Shown piece by piece: positions 10,345 to 20,100 of a stretch of DNA of 64,000 nucleotides. A program made the translations under genes and the position numbers. Every line of letters begins with the position of its first letter. Position 1 is the stretch's first letter. Origin of the DNA: JBBQKF01 sp038326615 (GTDB lineage: Bacteria; Bacillota; Clostridia; Saccharofermentanales; UBA5734); the NCBI GenBank assembly GCA_038326615.1, contig JBBQKF010000003.1:1-64000 (forward strand). Direction: 5' to 3'. The notes beneath the pieces are model-generated. The model searched no databases. It was not told where the DNA came from and worked only from the letters and a program-made list of their open reading frames with translations.

Positions 10345-10451
10345 TTTAATAAAATCACTGTTTTAGCCGAATTTAAATCAAATATAATCAGAGTTATTCA
10401 ATCAAACTTTGATACATGAAATTTCTTGTACAAAATATTAGTAAAGATAAG

Positions 10452-10488
10452 AGACATCGTAGAGAAATCTAGATGTCTTTTATTTTTT
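10452..10488 (+). terminator. Rho-independent terminator of the surface-protein gene
   Basis: A hairpin of about 11 base pairs with one bulged G pairs AGACATC(G)TAGA with TCTAGATGTCT around a GAAA loop. It is followed directly by a T-rich run (TTTTATTTTTT). Confidence 0.85.
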
Positions 10489-10546
10489 CACAAAATCGTA
10501 TCGCTTACTGCCAATTTTGTTGAACAATTGCAACAGACTAAAAAGT

Positions 10547-10575
10547 TTGCAAAATCTAAAGAAATAGGCTAAAAT
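10547..10575 (+). promoter_or_regulatory. Sigma-A-like promoter of gap
   Basis: TTGCAA at 10547-10552 and TAAAAT at 10570-10575 are separated by 17 bases. The pair lies about 50 bases before the gap start codon. Confidence 0.55.
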
Positions 10576-10628
10576 TAATTCGATGCGAAATAGTAACCTA
10601 AGGGTTAATTTAACAGGAGGAAATAGAA

Positions 10629-11702
10629 ATGGCAATTAAAGTAGGTATTAATGGTTTTGGACGTATCGGGCGTATGGTTTTTCAGGCAATCTGTGATCAA
10701 GGATTACTTGGCAAAGAGATTGATGTAGTTGCAGTTGTTGATATTTCAACAGACGCAGATTATTTTGCTTATCAGATGAAGTATGATTCAGTTCAAGGCA
10801 AATTCAAACACTCAGTATCAACAAAGAAGAGCTCACCGGAAGCAGCAGGTAACGATATAATCGTAGTTAACGGCAATGAAGTTAAATGCGTAATGGCTCA
10901 GAGAAATCCGGCCGACCTTCCATGGGGCAAGCTTGGTGTTGATTATGTAATCGAGTCAACAGGTCTTTTTACAGATTTGGAGAAAGCAGGCGGACATATA
11001 ACTGCCGGCGCAAAAAAAGTCATAATTTCTGCTCCTGGTAAAGGCGGAGTTAAGACAATCGTTATGGGTGTTAACGAAAATGAGTATGATTCCCAAGCAC
11101 ACGCTGTTGTTTCAAACGCTTCCTGCACAACTAACTGTCTTGCTCCGGTTGTACACGTTATCCTTAAAGAGGGTCTCGGAATCGAAACAGGACTGATGAC
11201 AACTATTCACTCATACACAGCTACACAAAAAACAGTCGACGGTCCTTCAATGAAAGATTGGAGAGGCGGACGTGCAGCAGCTATCAATATCATCCCTTCA
11301 ACTACCGGAGCTGCAAAAGCTGTTGGCGAAGTTCTCCCAATAACAAAAGGCAAACTTACTGGTATGTCTTTCAGAGTTCCAACACCTGACGTTTCTGTTG
11401 TTGATCTTACAATCAGAACTGAGAAGGATACATCAATCGAAGAGATTGATGCTATGCTCAAGAATGCTTCTAATACATATTTGAGTGGAATCTTAGGCTT
11501 CACAGACGAAGAACTCGTTTCTACAGATTTCATCCATGACCAGAGATCATCTATCTATGATTCACTTGCAACTCTTCAGAACAACCTTAAGGGCGAGAAG
11601 AGATTTTTCAAGATTGTTTCATGGTATGACAATGAATGGGGTTATTCAAACCGTGTTGTTGATCTCGTTAAGTTTATGGCTAAGAAAGACGGCGCTCAAT
11701 AA
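10629..11702 (+). CDS. gap: Glyceraldehyde-3-phosphate dehydrogenase
   Basis: Glycolytic GAPDH, oxidising glyceraldehyde 3-phosphate to 1,3-bisphosphoglycerate with NAD. The N-terminal Rossmann motif is KVGINGFGRIGRMVF. The catalytic Cys, about residue 166, lies in SNASCTTNCLAP, the substrate-binding loop includes HSYTATQ, and the end carries SWYDNEWGYSNRVVDL. The 357 residues are somewhat more than the usual 335, mainly through small insertions in the first 100 and around 300-320. It has its own promoter and terminator and an ACAGGAGG site 8 bases before the ATG, so it is transcribed alone rather than with pgk and tpi, which are not in the window. Confidence 0.97.
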   Translation: MAIKVGINGFGRIGRMVFQAICDQGLLGKEIDVVAVVDISTDADYFAYQMKYDSVQGKFKHSVSTKKSSPEAAGNDIIVVNGNEVKCVMAQRNPADLPWGKLGVDYVIESTGLFTDLEKAGGHITAGAKKVIISAPGKGGVKTIVMGVNENEYDSQAHAVVSNASCTTNCLAPVVHVILKEGLGIETGLMTTIHSYTATQKTVDGPSMKDWRGGRAAAINIIPSTTGAAKAVGEVLPITKGKLTGMSFRVPTPDVSVVDLTIRTEKDTSIEEIDAMLKNASNTYLSGILGFTDEELVSTDFIHDQRSSIYDSLATLQNNLKGEKRFFKIVSWYDNEWGYSNRVVDLVKFMAKKDGAQ

Positions 11703-11808
11703 AAAAATTATGTTTGGGATCCTTTTGATTTTAATGCATTTCAATATTGCATTTCAATTTTTAAAAAGAATCTCAACTTAACGAGGTTTCAGAATTAGTT
11801 ATAACTAG

Positions 11809-11842
11809 CAACCCCTTCATTCAAAAGTTGGGGTTGTTTTTT
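11809..11842 (+). terminator. Terminator downstream of gap
   Basis: CAACCCC pairs with GGGGTTG across a 14-base loop and is followed by six T residues. It lies about 110 bases after the gap stop codon. Confidence 0.85.
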
Positions 11843-11907
11843 AATTACATATACGTTCATATTAAAATAGCAATCAAGCACTTAATAAAATGGATTTTCT
11901 AATAAAC

Positions 11908-11972
11908 TTAACCTCAACATAGCAAGAAATTATACTCCTCTAGACTACCTTGACAATCATTATTCAACTAAG
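11908..11972 (+). repeat. Dispersed repeat, copy A (internally deleted)
   Basis: The left part (TTAACCTCA..TAGCAAGAA..CTCCTCTA) and the right part (CTACCTTGACAATCATT..CAACTAAG) match the two ends of the element at 24711-24824. The roughly 50-base central hairpin is absent. It lies in the long gap between gap and the CNNM gene. It looks like a decayed or excised member of the family. Confidence 0.6.
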
Positions 11973-12096
11973 ATTCATGATAAAAGTTCATTAAAGATTA
12001 TTTAACAAATTATTACAATTAAGAAATACCGTTGAAAAATAGCATGCTATTACAAATAACAGCATTTCAAAAAACTTTTTAGTGAGAATCGTATAA

Positions 12097-12307
12097 TAAA
12101 ATAGCTGAAATTTTCGACAATAATTGTGGTAAAATAGCTAACTTAGTCGTCGTTTTGTTTATTTCTAAACCAACAATAATCAAAGTATTTGAATATTATA
12201 TACAACATAATAAAAGATTCTACGGATGATTACTATTTTTGAATAAAAATAGTAGGGCAAGGTTTATTAAAATAGTTGGAATTTTCGATTAGAATTGTGG
12301 TAAAATA
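12097..12307 (+). repeat. Duplicated promoter-like segment (two ~40-base copies)
   Basis: Two about 40-base copies (12097-12138 and 12268-12307) share AAAATAG, then a GAATTTTCGA-type core, and end in ATTGTGGTAAAATAG, with only a few differences. Each ends in TGGTAAAAT, an extended -10 element. The second could drive the CNNM gene about 235 bases downstream. The surrounding gap (11843-12542) is otherwise AT-rich with no gene seen. Confidence 0.5.
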
Positions 12308-12542
12308 GATTTTGTAGTGTGAGCTGCAAATTACTTACAATAACTGAAGGTTATTTTGAAGAGTGTAGACATTCTCAATTCAATTAGATAAGTTATTAAA
12401 ATTAAGCAGAGCTATTGGTCTTTGTTGCTAACATAAAATTTGTGCTAGAAACAAAGGTTGGTAATATTACAATATAAAACTTAGTGTGGCAACTAATAAA
12501 TTGTAGGTTTGCCAACTATACAAAAAGGAGAGAACACATAAC

Positions 12543-14081
12543 GTGGATGCAGACAGTAGCACCCTGATATGGATGCAAATTGGGAATCCCGCAATACCAT
12601 CAAATGACCAAACATTAGGTATCATTTTTAATCTTATGATTTTAATATTGCTTATTTTGTTTAATGCAGCTTATGCGGCTACCGAAATGGCAGTTATTAC
12701 TATGAACGACAATAAAATAAGGAAAATGGCTGAAGAAGGAGACAAAAACGCAAAGAAAATTGCAAAACTTCTTGAAAAGCCAACACATTTCCTCTCAACA
12801 ATACAAGTTGGAATTACTTTTGGCGGATTTTTCGCAAGTGCATTTGCCGCTGATAAATTTGCTGCACCGCTCACTTTGGCAATTGATCCAATGACTAGAC
12901 TTCCTTGGCTTGGAGCTGTTTCCGTAATATTTATAACAATTGTACTTTCGTTTCTTTCCTTGGTTTTTGGCGAACTGGTTCCAAAAAGAATTGCAATGCG
13001 CTCACCTTATACTGTAATAAAATATACTTTGGGTCTACTAACGTTTACAGGCGCAATTTTAAAACCTTTCGTTTATTTTCTTACAGTAATAACAAATCTT
13101 ACGCTTAGGATTATTGGAATTAATCCGGAAGAACATGAGCGGACTGTTACTGAAGAAGAAATAAGAATGATGGTTGATGTTGGCCGCGAAACAGGAACAA
13201 TCCATGCCAATGAGAAGGAAATGATAGAGAATATCTTTGAATTTAACGATACCCAAGTTTCAGAGATAATGACACATAGAACTAATATTGTATCGCTTGA
13301 AGTTAAGGCAGATTTTCAGGAAGTTTTAGGCGTTGCCGTGAATGAGAAATTTACAAGAATTCCTGTTTATAAAGATTCTATTGATAATATAATAGGAATT
13401 TTGCACATTAAAGACTTGCTTGCCTTAGCTATTGTAGGGCTTGAACACCCTTTTAGCTTAGAGAAAATGATTCGCGAGCCGTTTATTGTTCCTGAAACTA
13501 AAACTATCGATGAAACATTCCACGAAATGCAAAAGGCCCATGAGCAGATTGCAGTAGTTATTGATGAATATGGTGGTACGGCTGGAATTATAACGATGGA
13601 AGATCTTCTAGAAGAAATTGTCGGGAATATGCAAGATGAGTACGATGAAGAAGATGAAGAAATTGTTCGGCAAGATGCGAACACTTTGATTGTTGATGGA
13701 ATGACAGGCTTAGATGAAATTTCCGACGAACTCAACATTAAATTTTCTGATGACAGAGATTATGACACCATTGCCGGGCTGGTAATTGACCTACTAGGAA
13801 GGATTCCCGATGAAGAGGAGAACCCTGAGGTTGCTTATTTGTTTGTAACATTTACTGTTCTTGAGATGGAAGAAAAGCGAATATCAAAAATTAAAATCTC
13901 AATAAACCCATCTGCTATAGAAAAATATTCATCAGAATTTACAGGCGAAAAAACAGATAGCCAACAAAACCAACCAAACTCAAATAACTCACAAAATAAA
14001 TCTAAGCAAGCCAATACCTTAAATCAGAATAACCCCTCGATACAAACTAATGGTTCAAAATATATTAATGGCTCTAAATAA
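12543..14081 (+). CDS. CNNM/CorC (HlyC-CorC) family membrane protein with CBS domains
   Basis: Integral membrane protein of 512 residues. The N-terminal CNNM (DUF21) domain has about four hydrophobic segments between residues 20 and 195, with the FNAAYAATEMAV and FGELVPKRIA motifs. A CBS pair follows (MTHRTNIVSLEV..., then MQKAHEQIAVVIDEYGGTAGIITMEDLLEEIVG). The C-terminal CorC_HlyC domain follows. Family members are linked to magnesium/cobalt efflux and older annotations call them hemolysins; here transport is only inferred. The last ~50 residues are a Gln/Asn/Ser-rich tail ending NGSK..NGSK that the family does not have, and repeat DNA continues past the stop codon. The start is GTG at 12543 after AAAGGAGAG. 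Confidence 0.88.
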   Translation: MDADSSTLIWMQIGNPAIPSNDQTLGIIFNLMILILLILFNAAYAATEMAVITMNDNKIRKMAEEGDKNAKKIAKLLEKPTHFLSTIQVGITFGGFFASAFAADKFAAPLTLAIDPMTRLPWLGAVSVIFITIVLSFLSLVFGELVPKRIAMRSPYTVIKYTLGLLTFTGAILKPFVYFLTVITNLTLRIIGINPEEHERTVTEEEIRMMVDVGRETGTIHANEKEMIENIFEFNDTQVSEIMTHRTNIVSLEVKADFQEVLGVAVNEKFTRIPVYKDSIDNIIGILHIKDLLALAIVGLEHPFSLEKMIREPFIVPETKTIDETFHEMQKAHEQIAVVIDEYGGTAGIITMEDLLEEIVGNMQDEYDEEDEEIVRQDANTLIVDGMTGLDEISDELNIKFSDDRDYDTIAGLVIDLLGRIPDEEENPEVAYLFVTFTVLEMEEKRISKIKISINPSAIEKYSSEFTGEKTDSQQNQPNSNNSQNKSKQANTLNQNNPSIQTNGSKYINGSK

Positions 14082-14086
14082 GGAAA

Positions 14087-14180
14087 TTGTTCTAAATAAA
14101 ATAAATAAAATAAATAAAATAAATAAATAAAATAAATAAAATAAATAAATAAAATAAATAAATAAATAAATAAAATAAAT
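14087..14180. repeat. AAATA/AAAT simple-sequence repeat
   Basis: About 90 bases of alternating AAATA and AAAT units start with the TCTAAATAA that also ends the CNNM gene. The repeat appears to have expanded from the gene's terminal codons. It carries no coding sequence. Confidence 0.85.
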
Positions 14181-14224
14181 GACATATTCAATTCGCAATG
14201 AATTTTACAAGGAGACCTACTTAG

Positions 14225-14809
14225 ATGACCAGATATGGATACATAAAGCTCGATAAAAAAGATCCTGACGTTGCTAGACAAGCATCATTGCTTGATACCA
14301 TTGGAGGATTTGACAAATTATTTGTCGAACAGAAAAAATCCAAGGAATTGCCGAATTTAATTCCGGAACAACTAACTAAAGTAATGCAACTTTTGCAGAA
14401 TGGAGACCTTTTGTACGTTGCATCTTTTGACCGTTTTTGCACACAGACCAGAGAATTTATTGAACGTGTTGAATGGATTTTGTCACAAGATGCAGATTTT
14501 ATAAGCCTTGAAGAAGTTTTTGATACGCGATCCTCTACTAGCAAAAGTGTTTTTAAAACAATAAAAGCCTTAGAAACCCTTGACCGCGAAACAATGTCTT
14601 TGCGTAAAAAAGAAGGCATAAGGATTGCAAGAGAAGATGGACGAAGGATTGGTCGTCCTCCTGTCAGTATTCCTGTCGGATTTCGTGATATCTGTAAAGA
14701 TTGGGAGTTAGGAAAGATAACTGGGGTTGAAGCGATAAGAAAAAGTAAGATGAAAAGTACATCTTTTTATAAAAAAGCCGACGAATTAGGATATCGCAGA
14801 AACAAATAA
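14225..14809 (+). CDS. Serine-recombinase-fold protein lacking the catalytic residues
   Basis: 194-residue protein with the layout of resolvase/invertase recombinases: an N-terminal resolvase domain at about 1-135 and a C-terminal Hin-like helix-turn-helix at about 145-194 (GRRIGRPPVSIP... then TSFYKKADELGY). The usual Y-x-R-V-S active-site motif reads YIKLD here, so the nucleophilic Ser is Asp10 and the Arg is Lys8. The LDRLGR motif reads FDRFCT, keeping one Arg and losing the second. An intact frame with a good GGAGA ribosome binding site and no catalytic Ser suggests a DNA-binding or structural role rather than recombination. No inverted repeats or att-like sites flank it. It could also be an early-stage relic. 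Confidence 0.75.
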   Translation: MTRYGYIKLDKKDPDVARQASLLDTIGGFDKLFVEQKKSKELPNLIPEQLTKVMQLLQNGDLLYVASFDRFCTQTREFIERVEWILSQDADFISLEEVFDTRSSTSKSVFKTIKALETLDRETMSLRKKEGIRIAREDGRRIGRPPVSIPVGFRDICKDWELGKITGVEAIRKSKMKSTSFYKKADELGYRRNK

Positions 14810-14870
14810 GGCAAAATTGTGTTATCAAACGTAAGATTTTGAATCTATTTATAAAATTCAAATGATTTAG

Positions 14871-14899
14871 TTGTATAAAACTTAAGTTGTGTGTATAAT
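14871..14899 (+). promoter_or_regulatory. Promoter of the PrsA/SurA-like gene
   Basis: TTGTAT at 14871 and a perfect TATAAT at 14894 are spaced by 17 bases, about 60 bases upstream of the start codon. Confidence 0.65.
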
Positions 14900-14959
14900 A
14901 TTTTTTGTTGCACTTTGCAATATTTTAAATTAATTCTTAAATAAAGGATGGTTTCAAAA

Positions 14960-16648
14960 ATGGAGAATCCAGAAAAGTGGAATTCCGAGGAAAAACGCCT
15001 CGAGAGAAAAGAACGGTTAAATAGCCTCAAAGCGAGAGATGGCGGCAAAAAACCCATCAAAAAATCAAGCAAGTTTTTTAGAATTTTTATGCCAATTATC
15101 GCAGTTGTACTTATTCTTGCATTAGGTGTCTGGGGAGCAATACAATTTGCAGTACCTCAGATGATATTTGCTCCAATGAAAGTTGACGGCAAAAATGTAT
15201 CAAGCGTTGAATTTAGTTATTATTATGTTAACGCATTACAACAGCTGGAAATAGATACAAAAACACCTGAAGGAGTAACAAAGCTCGCTGCTAAATGTAC
15301 AGAGGTTGGATTTACCGACAAAACGTGGCAACAATATGCGTTTGACCTTGCAGCAAAATCAGTTGTTGAAGTTCAGATTCAATATGATCTTGCTAATGAA
15401 CAGAAGATAAAGTTAACTGCCGAAGAATTAAAGGGAGTTGACGATGTTTTTTCTGGTCTTGTAACACAAGTTGGAAGCGAAGTTAAAGCTGATCAGTATC
15501 TTATTGATATGTTCGGAAAGAACGTTACAATTAAGACATTGAAACCTATTTTCATCAAACAGACTCTTGCAAGTAAATATGCAAAAGATGCCAGCACGAA
15601 AGTAACTGTTTCTGATCAGGAAGTAAAAGATGAGTATACTATGAACAAAGACAACTATGACAGCGTTGCCTTCCGTCTTTCTTTCTTTGCACTTGAAACA
15701 AAAACTGGTGCTACAGATGCAGAAACAAAAAAGTTTGATGCAGATGCAAAGGCAGCAGCAAATGCTTTCCTTGCTAAGGTGACTGATGAAGTATCATTTA
15801 AGACTTTATCAGATGCACAAACAAAAATTGACGAAAAAGCAAAATATGATAAAATGACTGCAGCAGAGAAGAAAACAGCCGATACACAGAAAGCAACTGA
15901 CGCTAAAACTGAAGCAGACAAAGTCGCTATGATGACTGCAGAAGAAAAAACAGCTTATCTTGCAGGCAAAGCAAATCAGGACACAACAATGCTTCGTGGA
16001 ATCAAAAAATCACAAGTTGACGGGGCAAGTGCCGATATGAGCAAATGGCTTTATGAAGTTGCTCGTAAAGTAGGAGATAAGAGTTCATTCTCAGCACAGG
16101 GTGGATATTATGCAATTTATTTTGTAGAGCGTGAAGCAACATTCAACAACCCAACCGTACGTCACATGTTAATTTCCCCCAACAAAACAAAAGCAGACGC
16201 CGCTCAGGGTGGTGCTGTTACATTCACAAAAGCTGAATGGGATGCAGCAAGAATTAAAGCAAATGATCTCTTAAAACAATGTACTTCACTTGAGAAGTTC
16301 ATTGAACTTGCTAAAACTAACACAGCAGACACAGCATCAGCAACAACAGGCGGACTATATGAGAATGTAGAGCGTGGCAAAATGATGCCTGAGTTTAATG
16401 ACTGGAGTTTTGATACAGTGCGTAAATCTGGTGATCAGGGAATTGTTCGTACCGACTATGGTTTCCATATTATGCGCTACATTGAGAAAAAAGAAACAAC
16501 ATCACTTACACAAAACTCTGCAGCAATTAAGACTGAACTTTCTACTAAGAAGTTTACTGCTGCAATGGATGCAAAGAAAGCATTACCTAAATATAAATAT
16601 GCAGTAAGTGATTTCGGTATTAGTTTAATGGGATTTAAAACAAAATAA
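14960..16648 (+). CDS. Membrane-anchored parvulin-type peptidyl-prolyl isomerase (PrsA/SurA-like foldase)
   Basis: Extracytoplasmic folding factor, about 562 residues from the ATG at 14960. This start has AAAGG about a dozen bases upstream; the upstream ATG at 14948 overlaps the ribosome binding site. A charged cytoplasmic head is followed by one membrane helix at about residues 45-65 (FMPIIAVVLILALGVWGAI), then a SurA_N-like helical domain. The C-terminal rotamase domain begins at PTVRHMLISP and continues through GGLYENVERGKMMPEF and DYGFHIMRYIEKKE. An Ala/Lys/Thr-rich coiled-coil-like stretch lies between about 240 and 345. PrsA proteins are usually lipoproteins of about 300 residues; this one is larger and uses a signal anchor. 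It probably assists folding of secreted enzymes such as those of the xylan locus. Confidence 0.82.
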   Translation: MENPEKWNSEEKRLERKERLNSLKARDGGKKPIKKSSKFFRIFMPIIAVVLILALGVWGAIQFAVPQMIFAPMKVDGKNVSSVEFSYYYVNALQQLEIDTKTPEGVTKLAAKCTEVGFTDKTWQQYAFDLAAKSVVEVQIQYDLANEQKIKLTAEELKGVDDVFSGLVTQVGSEVKADQYLIDMFGKNVTIKTLKPIFIKQTLASKYAKDASTKVTVSDQEVKDEYTMNKDNYDSVAFRLSFFALETKTGATDAETKKFDADAKAAANAFLAKVTDEVSFKTLSDAQTKIDEKAKYDKMTAAEKKTADTQKATDAKTEADKVAMMTAEEKTAYLAGKANQDTTMLRGIKKSQVDGASADMSKWLYEVARKVGDKSSFSAQGGYYAIYFVEREATFNNPTVRHMLISPNKTKADAAQGGAVTFTKAEWDAARIKANDLLKQCTSLEKFIELAKTNTADTASATTGGLYENVERGKMMPEFNDWSFDTVRKSGDQGIVRTDYGFHIMRYIEKKETTSLTQNSAAIKTELSTKKFTAAMDAKKALPKYKYAVSDFGISLMGFKTK

Positions 16649-16690
16649 TATAAAACAAAATAATTTAAAACAAAATAATTTAAAACAAAA
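16633..16690 (+). repeat. 15-bp tandem repeat overlapping a stop codon
   Basis: Four copies of a unit of the form ATTTAAAACAAAATA run from the last codons of the foldase gene (encoding FKTK-stop) into the 3' flank. The first unit contains the stop codon, so the array looks like an expansion of the gene end. Confidence 0.8.
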
Positions 16691-16750
16691 AAGCAAGACT
16701 AAATGAAAGAAAAGATAAAGCAAGACATATTAAAATTTGTTTTGAATAGA

Positions 16751-16780
16751 GAGTCTGGTAAAAATACCAGGCTCTTTTTT
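16751..16780 (+). terminator. Terminator before the rpoB promoter
   Basis: GAGTCTGGTA pairs with TACCAGGCTC (one G-T wobble) around an AAAA loop and is followed by six T residues. Confidence 0.88.
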
Positions 16781-16893
16781 AACGAATACTAACTAGAATG
16801 TTACTAAATGTGAGAATAATATAAATAACATGTATGTTTTTATATATAAAGTAGTTCAATCTGTCGAATCTTCATTTAAGAAATAATATTTTA

Positions 16894-16922
16894 TTGACAC
16901 ACTCACATTACGGTGATAAACT
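16894..16922 (+). promoter_or_regulatory. rpoBC promoter
   Basis: A consensus TTGACA at 16894-16899, a 17-base spacer and TAAACT at 16917-16922. It is placed about 180 bases before rpoB and directly after a terminator, so rpoBC has its own promoter here. Confidence 0.7.
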
Positions 16923-17101
16923 ATTAAGACGCGTTAAAGGGTAAGGGAATAACTATACCTGTCATAGCACGGTCAAGGGTATTCTAACTTGACAGAACCA
17001 AAAAATGTATTTAGTAACAGAAGCAATGGGACAATTCGTCTTTATTCGGATTGTTCACAGAAGGAAACGGCCTGGCCGTAAAATACGCGAGGTGATCTTT
17101 A
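16923..17101 (+). promoter_or_regulatory. Structured 5' leader of rpoB
   Basis: The roughly 175-base leader holds several inverted repeats. GTCAAG/CTTGAC lies around 16970-16992, ACAATTCG pairs with CGGATTGT at about 17030-17055, and the compact ACGGCC-T-GGCCGT lies at about 17067-17080, just before the GAGGTGA ribosome binding site. Other Firmicutes express rpoB from the rplJL region; here no ribosomal protein gene precedes it. This could be an autoregulatory or attenuating leader (inference). Confidence 0.45.
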
Positions 17102-20100
17102 ATGGTGCGTCCCGTCAAATTGGGAAGAGCCGAGAGAATGACTTATTCTAAGATCGATGAAGTCATTGAAATGCCGGATTTAATTGAAATCCAGAAGAAT
17201 TCTTATCAATGGTTTCTAAACGAAGGTCTTATGGAAGTATTGCGCGATGTATCGCCAATCACTGACTTCTCAGGCGAAATAGAATTATCTTTTATCGACA
17301 AAGAGTTTGACAGCAATAGTCCAACTTATGGCATCAGTGAATGCAAAGAAAGAGACGCAAATTTTGCGGCTCCGCTTAGAGTGAAAGTTAGACTTCACAA
17401 CAAAAGAGACGATGTAATCAAAGAACAGTTTATTTATATCGGAGAATTTCCGATAATGACACCAACAGGAACATTTATTATTAACGGAGCCGAAAGGGTT
17501 ATCATTAGCCAGTTGGTCCGTTCTCCTGGTTCATATTTCTCACATAGCATCGACAAAACAGACAAAGATGTATACTCTTCCCAGATAATTCCTAATCGCG
17601 GAGCCTGGCTCGAGTATGAAACAGATTCTAATGACATTCTGTCTGTACGCATTGACCGCACAAGAAAATTTCCAATAACAATATTCCTTCGTTCAATCGG
17701 TTTAGGGACAAATGAAGAAATCCTAAGCATGTTTGGTGAAGAAAAACTCCTTATTGCAACACTTGCAAAAGATACTTGCAGAAACCGAGAAGAAGGTTTG
17801 CAAGAACTTTACAAGAAACTCAGACCAGGTGAACCGGTATCTGTTGAAGGTGCTGAAACACTTCTCAAGAATATGTTTTTTGATCCTAAGAGATATGATC
17901 TTGCAAGAGTTGGTATTTTTAAACTTAATAAGAAATTGTCAATTAGATCAAGACTTGTAGGACATAAAGCAGCTCAAACCATTGTGAATGATGACGGAGA
18001 AATTTTAATAACAATCGGTGAAGTTATAACTAAACACCACGCAGAATTAATTTCTGACGCGGGTGTTAATGAGGTGCTTGTTTTCCCAATTGTTATTGTC
18101 GGTGACACAGTAACAATTCATGACACACCAGTAAAAATTATTGGCAATAGTCGTGTTAACGCTTTGATTTATTTAAGAGCAAACTTTAATCCATCCGAAA
18201 TTGCAGGCCTTGACCTTGATGTAATTGGAGTAAATGAGAATGTAAGAACTTCAGTTCTTAAAGAAATTATTGCGCAGGTAAAAGTTGCAAAGGCAGATAA
18301 ATTAGAAACTCTCGAAGAAATGCTTAAGTCAAACCTAAGCAATCTTATGCCAAAACATTTGACAATTGAAGACATCATTTCTTCAATCAGTTACATTATA
18401 GGACTTGAATATGGCATTGGAGAAATAGATGATATTGACCACTTAGGCAACCGTCGTATCCGTTCAGTTGGAGAGCTTCTCCAGAATCAGATTCGAGTTG
18501 GGTTTGCACGTATGGAGCGAGTTGTTCGTGAACGTATGGGAACAGTAACTGACATGGAAACCACAACTCCTCAGCAATTAGTTAACACAAGACCGGTAAG
18601 CGCAGCAGTCAAAGAATTTTTTGGCTCATCACAGCTTTCTCAGTTCATGGACCAGCCAAACCCTCTTGCAGAACTGACTCACAAGAGAAGACTATCTGCT
18701 CTTGGGCCAGGAGGACTTAGCAGAGAACGTGCAAACTTTGAAGTTCGTGACGTTCACTCCTCACATTATGGTCGTATGTGTCCTATTGAAACACCTGAAG
18801 GTCCTAACATCGGCTTGATTAACTCTCTTGCAACTTTTGCAAAAGTGAATAATTATGGATTTATTGAAACACCATACCGTGTTTATGACAAAATCAATCA
18901 GATTGTAACAAGAGACGTAGCTTATCTTACTGCTGATGAAGAAGACTATTTCAATATTGCTCAGGCTAATGAACCTATTGACGAAAAAGGTAAATTTCTT
19001 GCAAAGAAGGTTGTATGCCGTTATCTCGATAAATTCCTTGAACTTGACATCAACAAAGTTGATTTCATGGACGTTTCTCCTAAACAGCTTGTATCAGTTG
19101 CTACATCGCTGATTCCTTTCCTTGGAAACGATGATGCTAACCGTGCTCTGATGGGTTCAAACATGCAACGTCAGGCAGTTCCTCTAATCAAATCACAGTC
19201 TCCTATAATCGGAACTGGTATGGAACATCGTGCCGCAAAAGACTCAGGTGTATGTAAAGTTGCTGAACATGACGGTGTTGTAGAATTTGTAGCAGCTGAC
19301 AAAATTGTTATCCGCACAGGTAAGACAACTAAAGATACCTACGAACTTTCTAAATACATGAGATCAAATCAGGGAACATGTATCAATCAGCGTCCACTGG
19401 TAAGAACTGGAGATGAAGTAAAAGTTGGCGACATACTTGCTGACGGTCCATCAACAGATAATGGTGAACTTGCTCTTGGTAAGAATGTTCTTATCGGATT
19501 CATGGCATGGGAAGGGTATAACTATGAAGATGCTATCCTTCTTAATGAACGTCTTGTAAGAGATGATGTGTACACCTCAATTCATATTGAAGAATATGAG
19601 TGCGAAGCCCGTGACACAAAACTTGGGCCTGAAGAAATAACTCGTGAAATTCCAAATGTTGGCGATGATGTTCTTAAAGATCTTGACGAAGATGGAATTA
19701 TCCGAATAGGTGCTGAAGTTCGTTCAGGAGATATCCTGGTTGGTAAAGTAACGCCTAAGGGAGAAACTGAACTTACAGCAGAAGAGCGCCTTTACAGAGC
19801 TATATTTGGCGAAAAAATCCGCGAAGTCCGTGATACTTCTGTTCGTGTTCCTCATGGAGAGTCAGGGATAATAGTTGACGTAAAAGTTTTCACTCGCGAA
19901 AACGATGATGATTTAAAACATGGAGTTAACAAGCTTGTTCGTGTTTATATCGCTCAGAAAAGAAAAATCTCTGTTGGTGACAAAATCGCCGGACGACATG
20001 GTAATAAGGGTGTTATTTCAAGAATTCTTCCTGAAGAAGACATGCCATTCTTACCTGACGGTACAACACTTGATATCGTTCTTAATCCTCTTGGTGTTCC

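Noticed and set aside
14225..14809. Active site-specific recombinase or mobile element
   Set aside because: The catalytic Ser and an Arg are missing and no flanking inverted repeats or att sites are seen.
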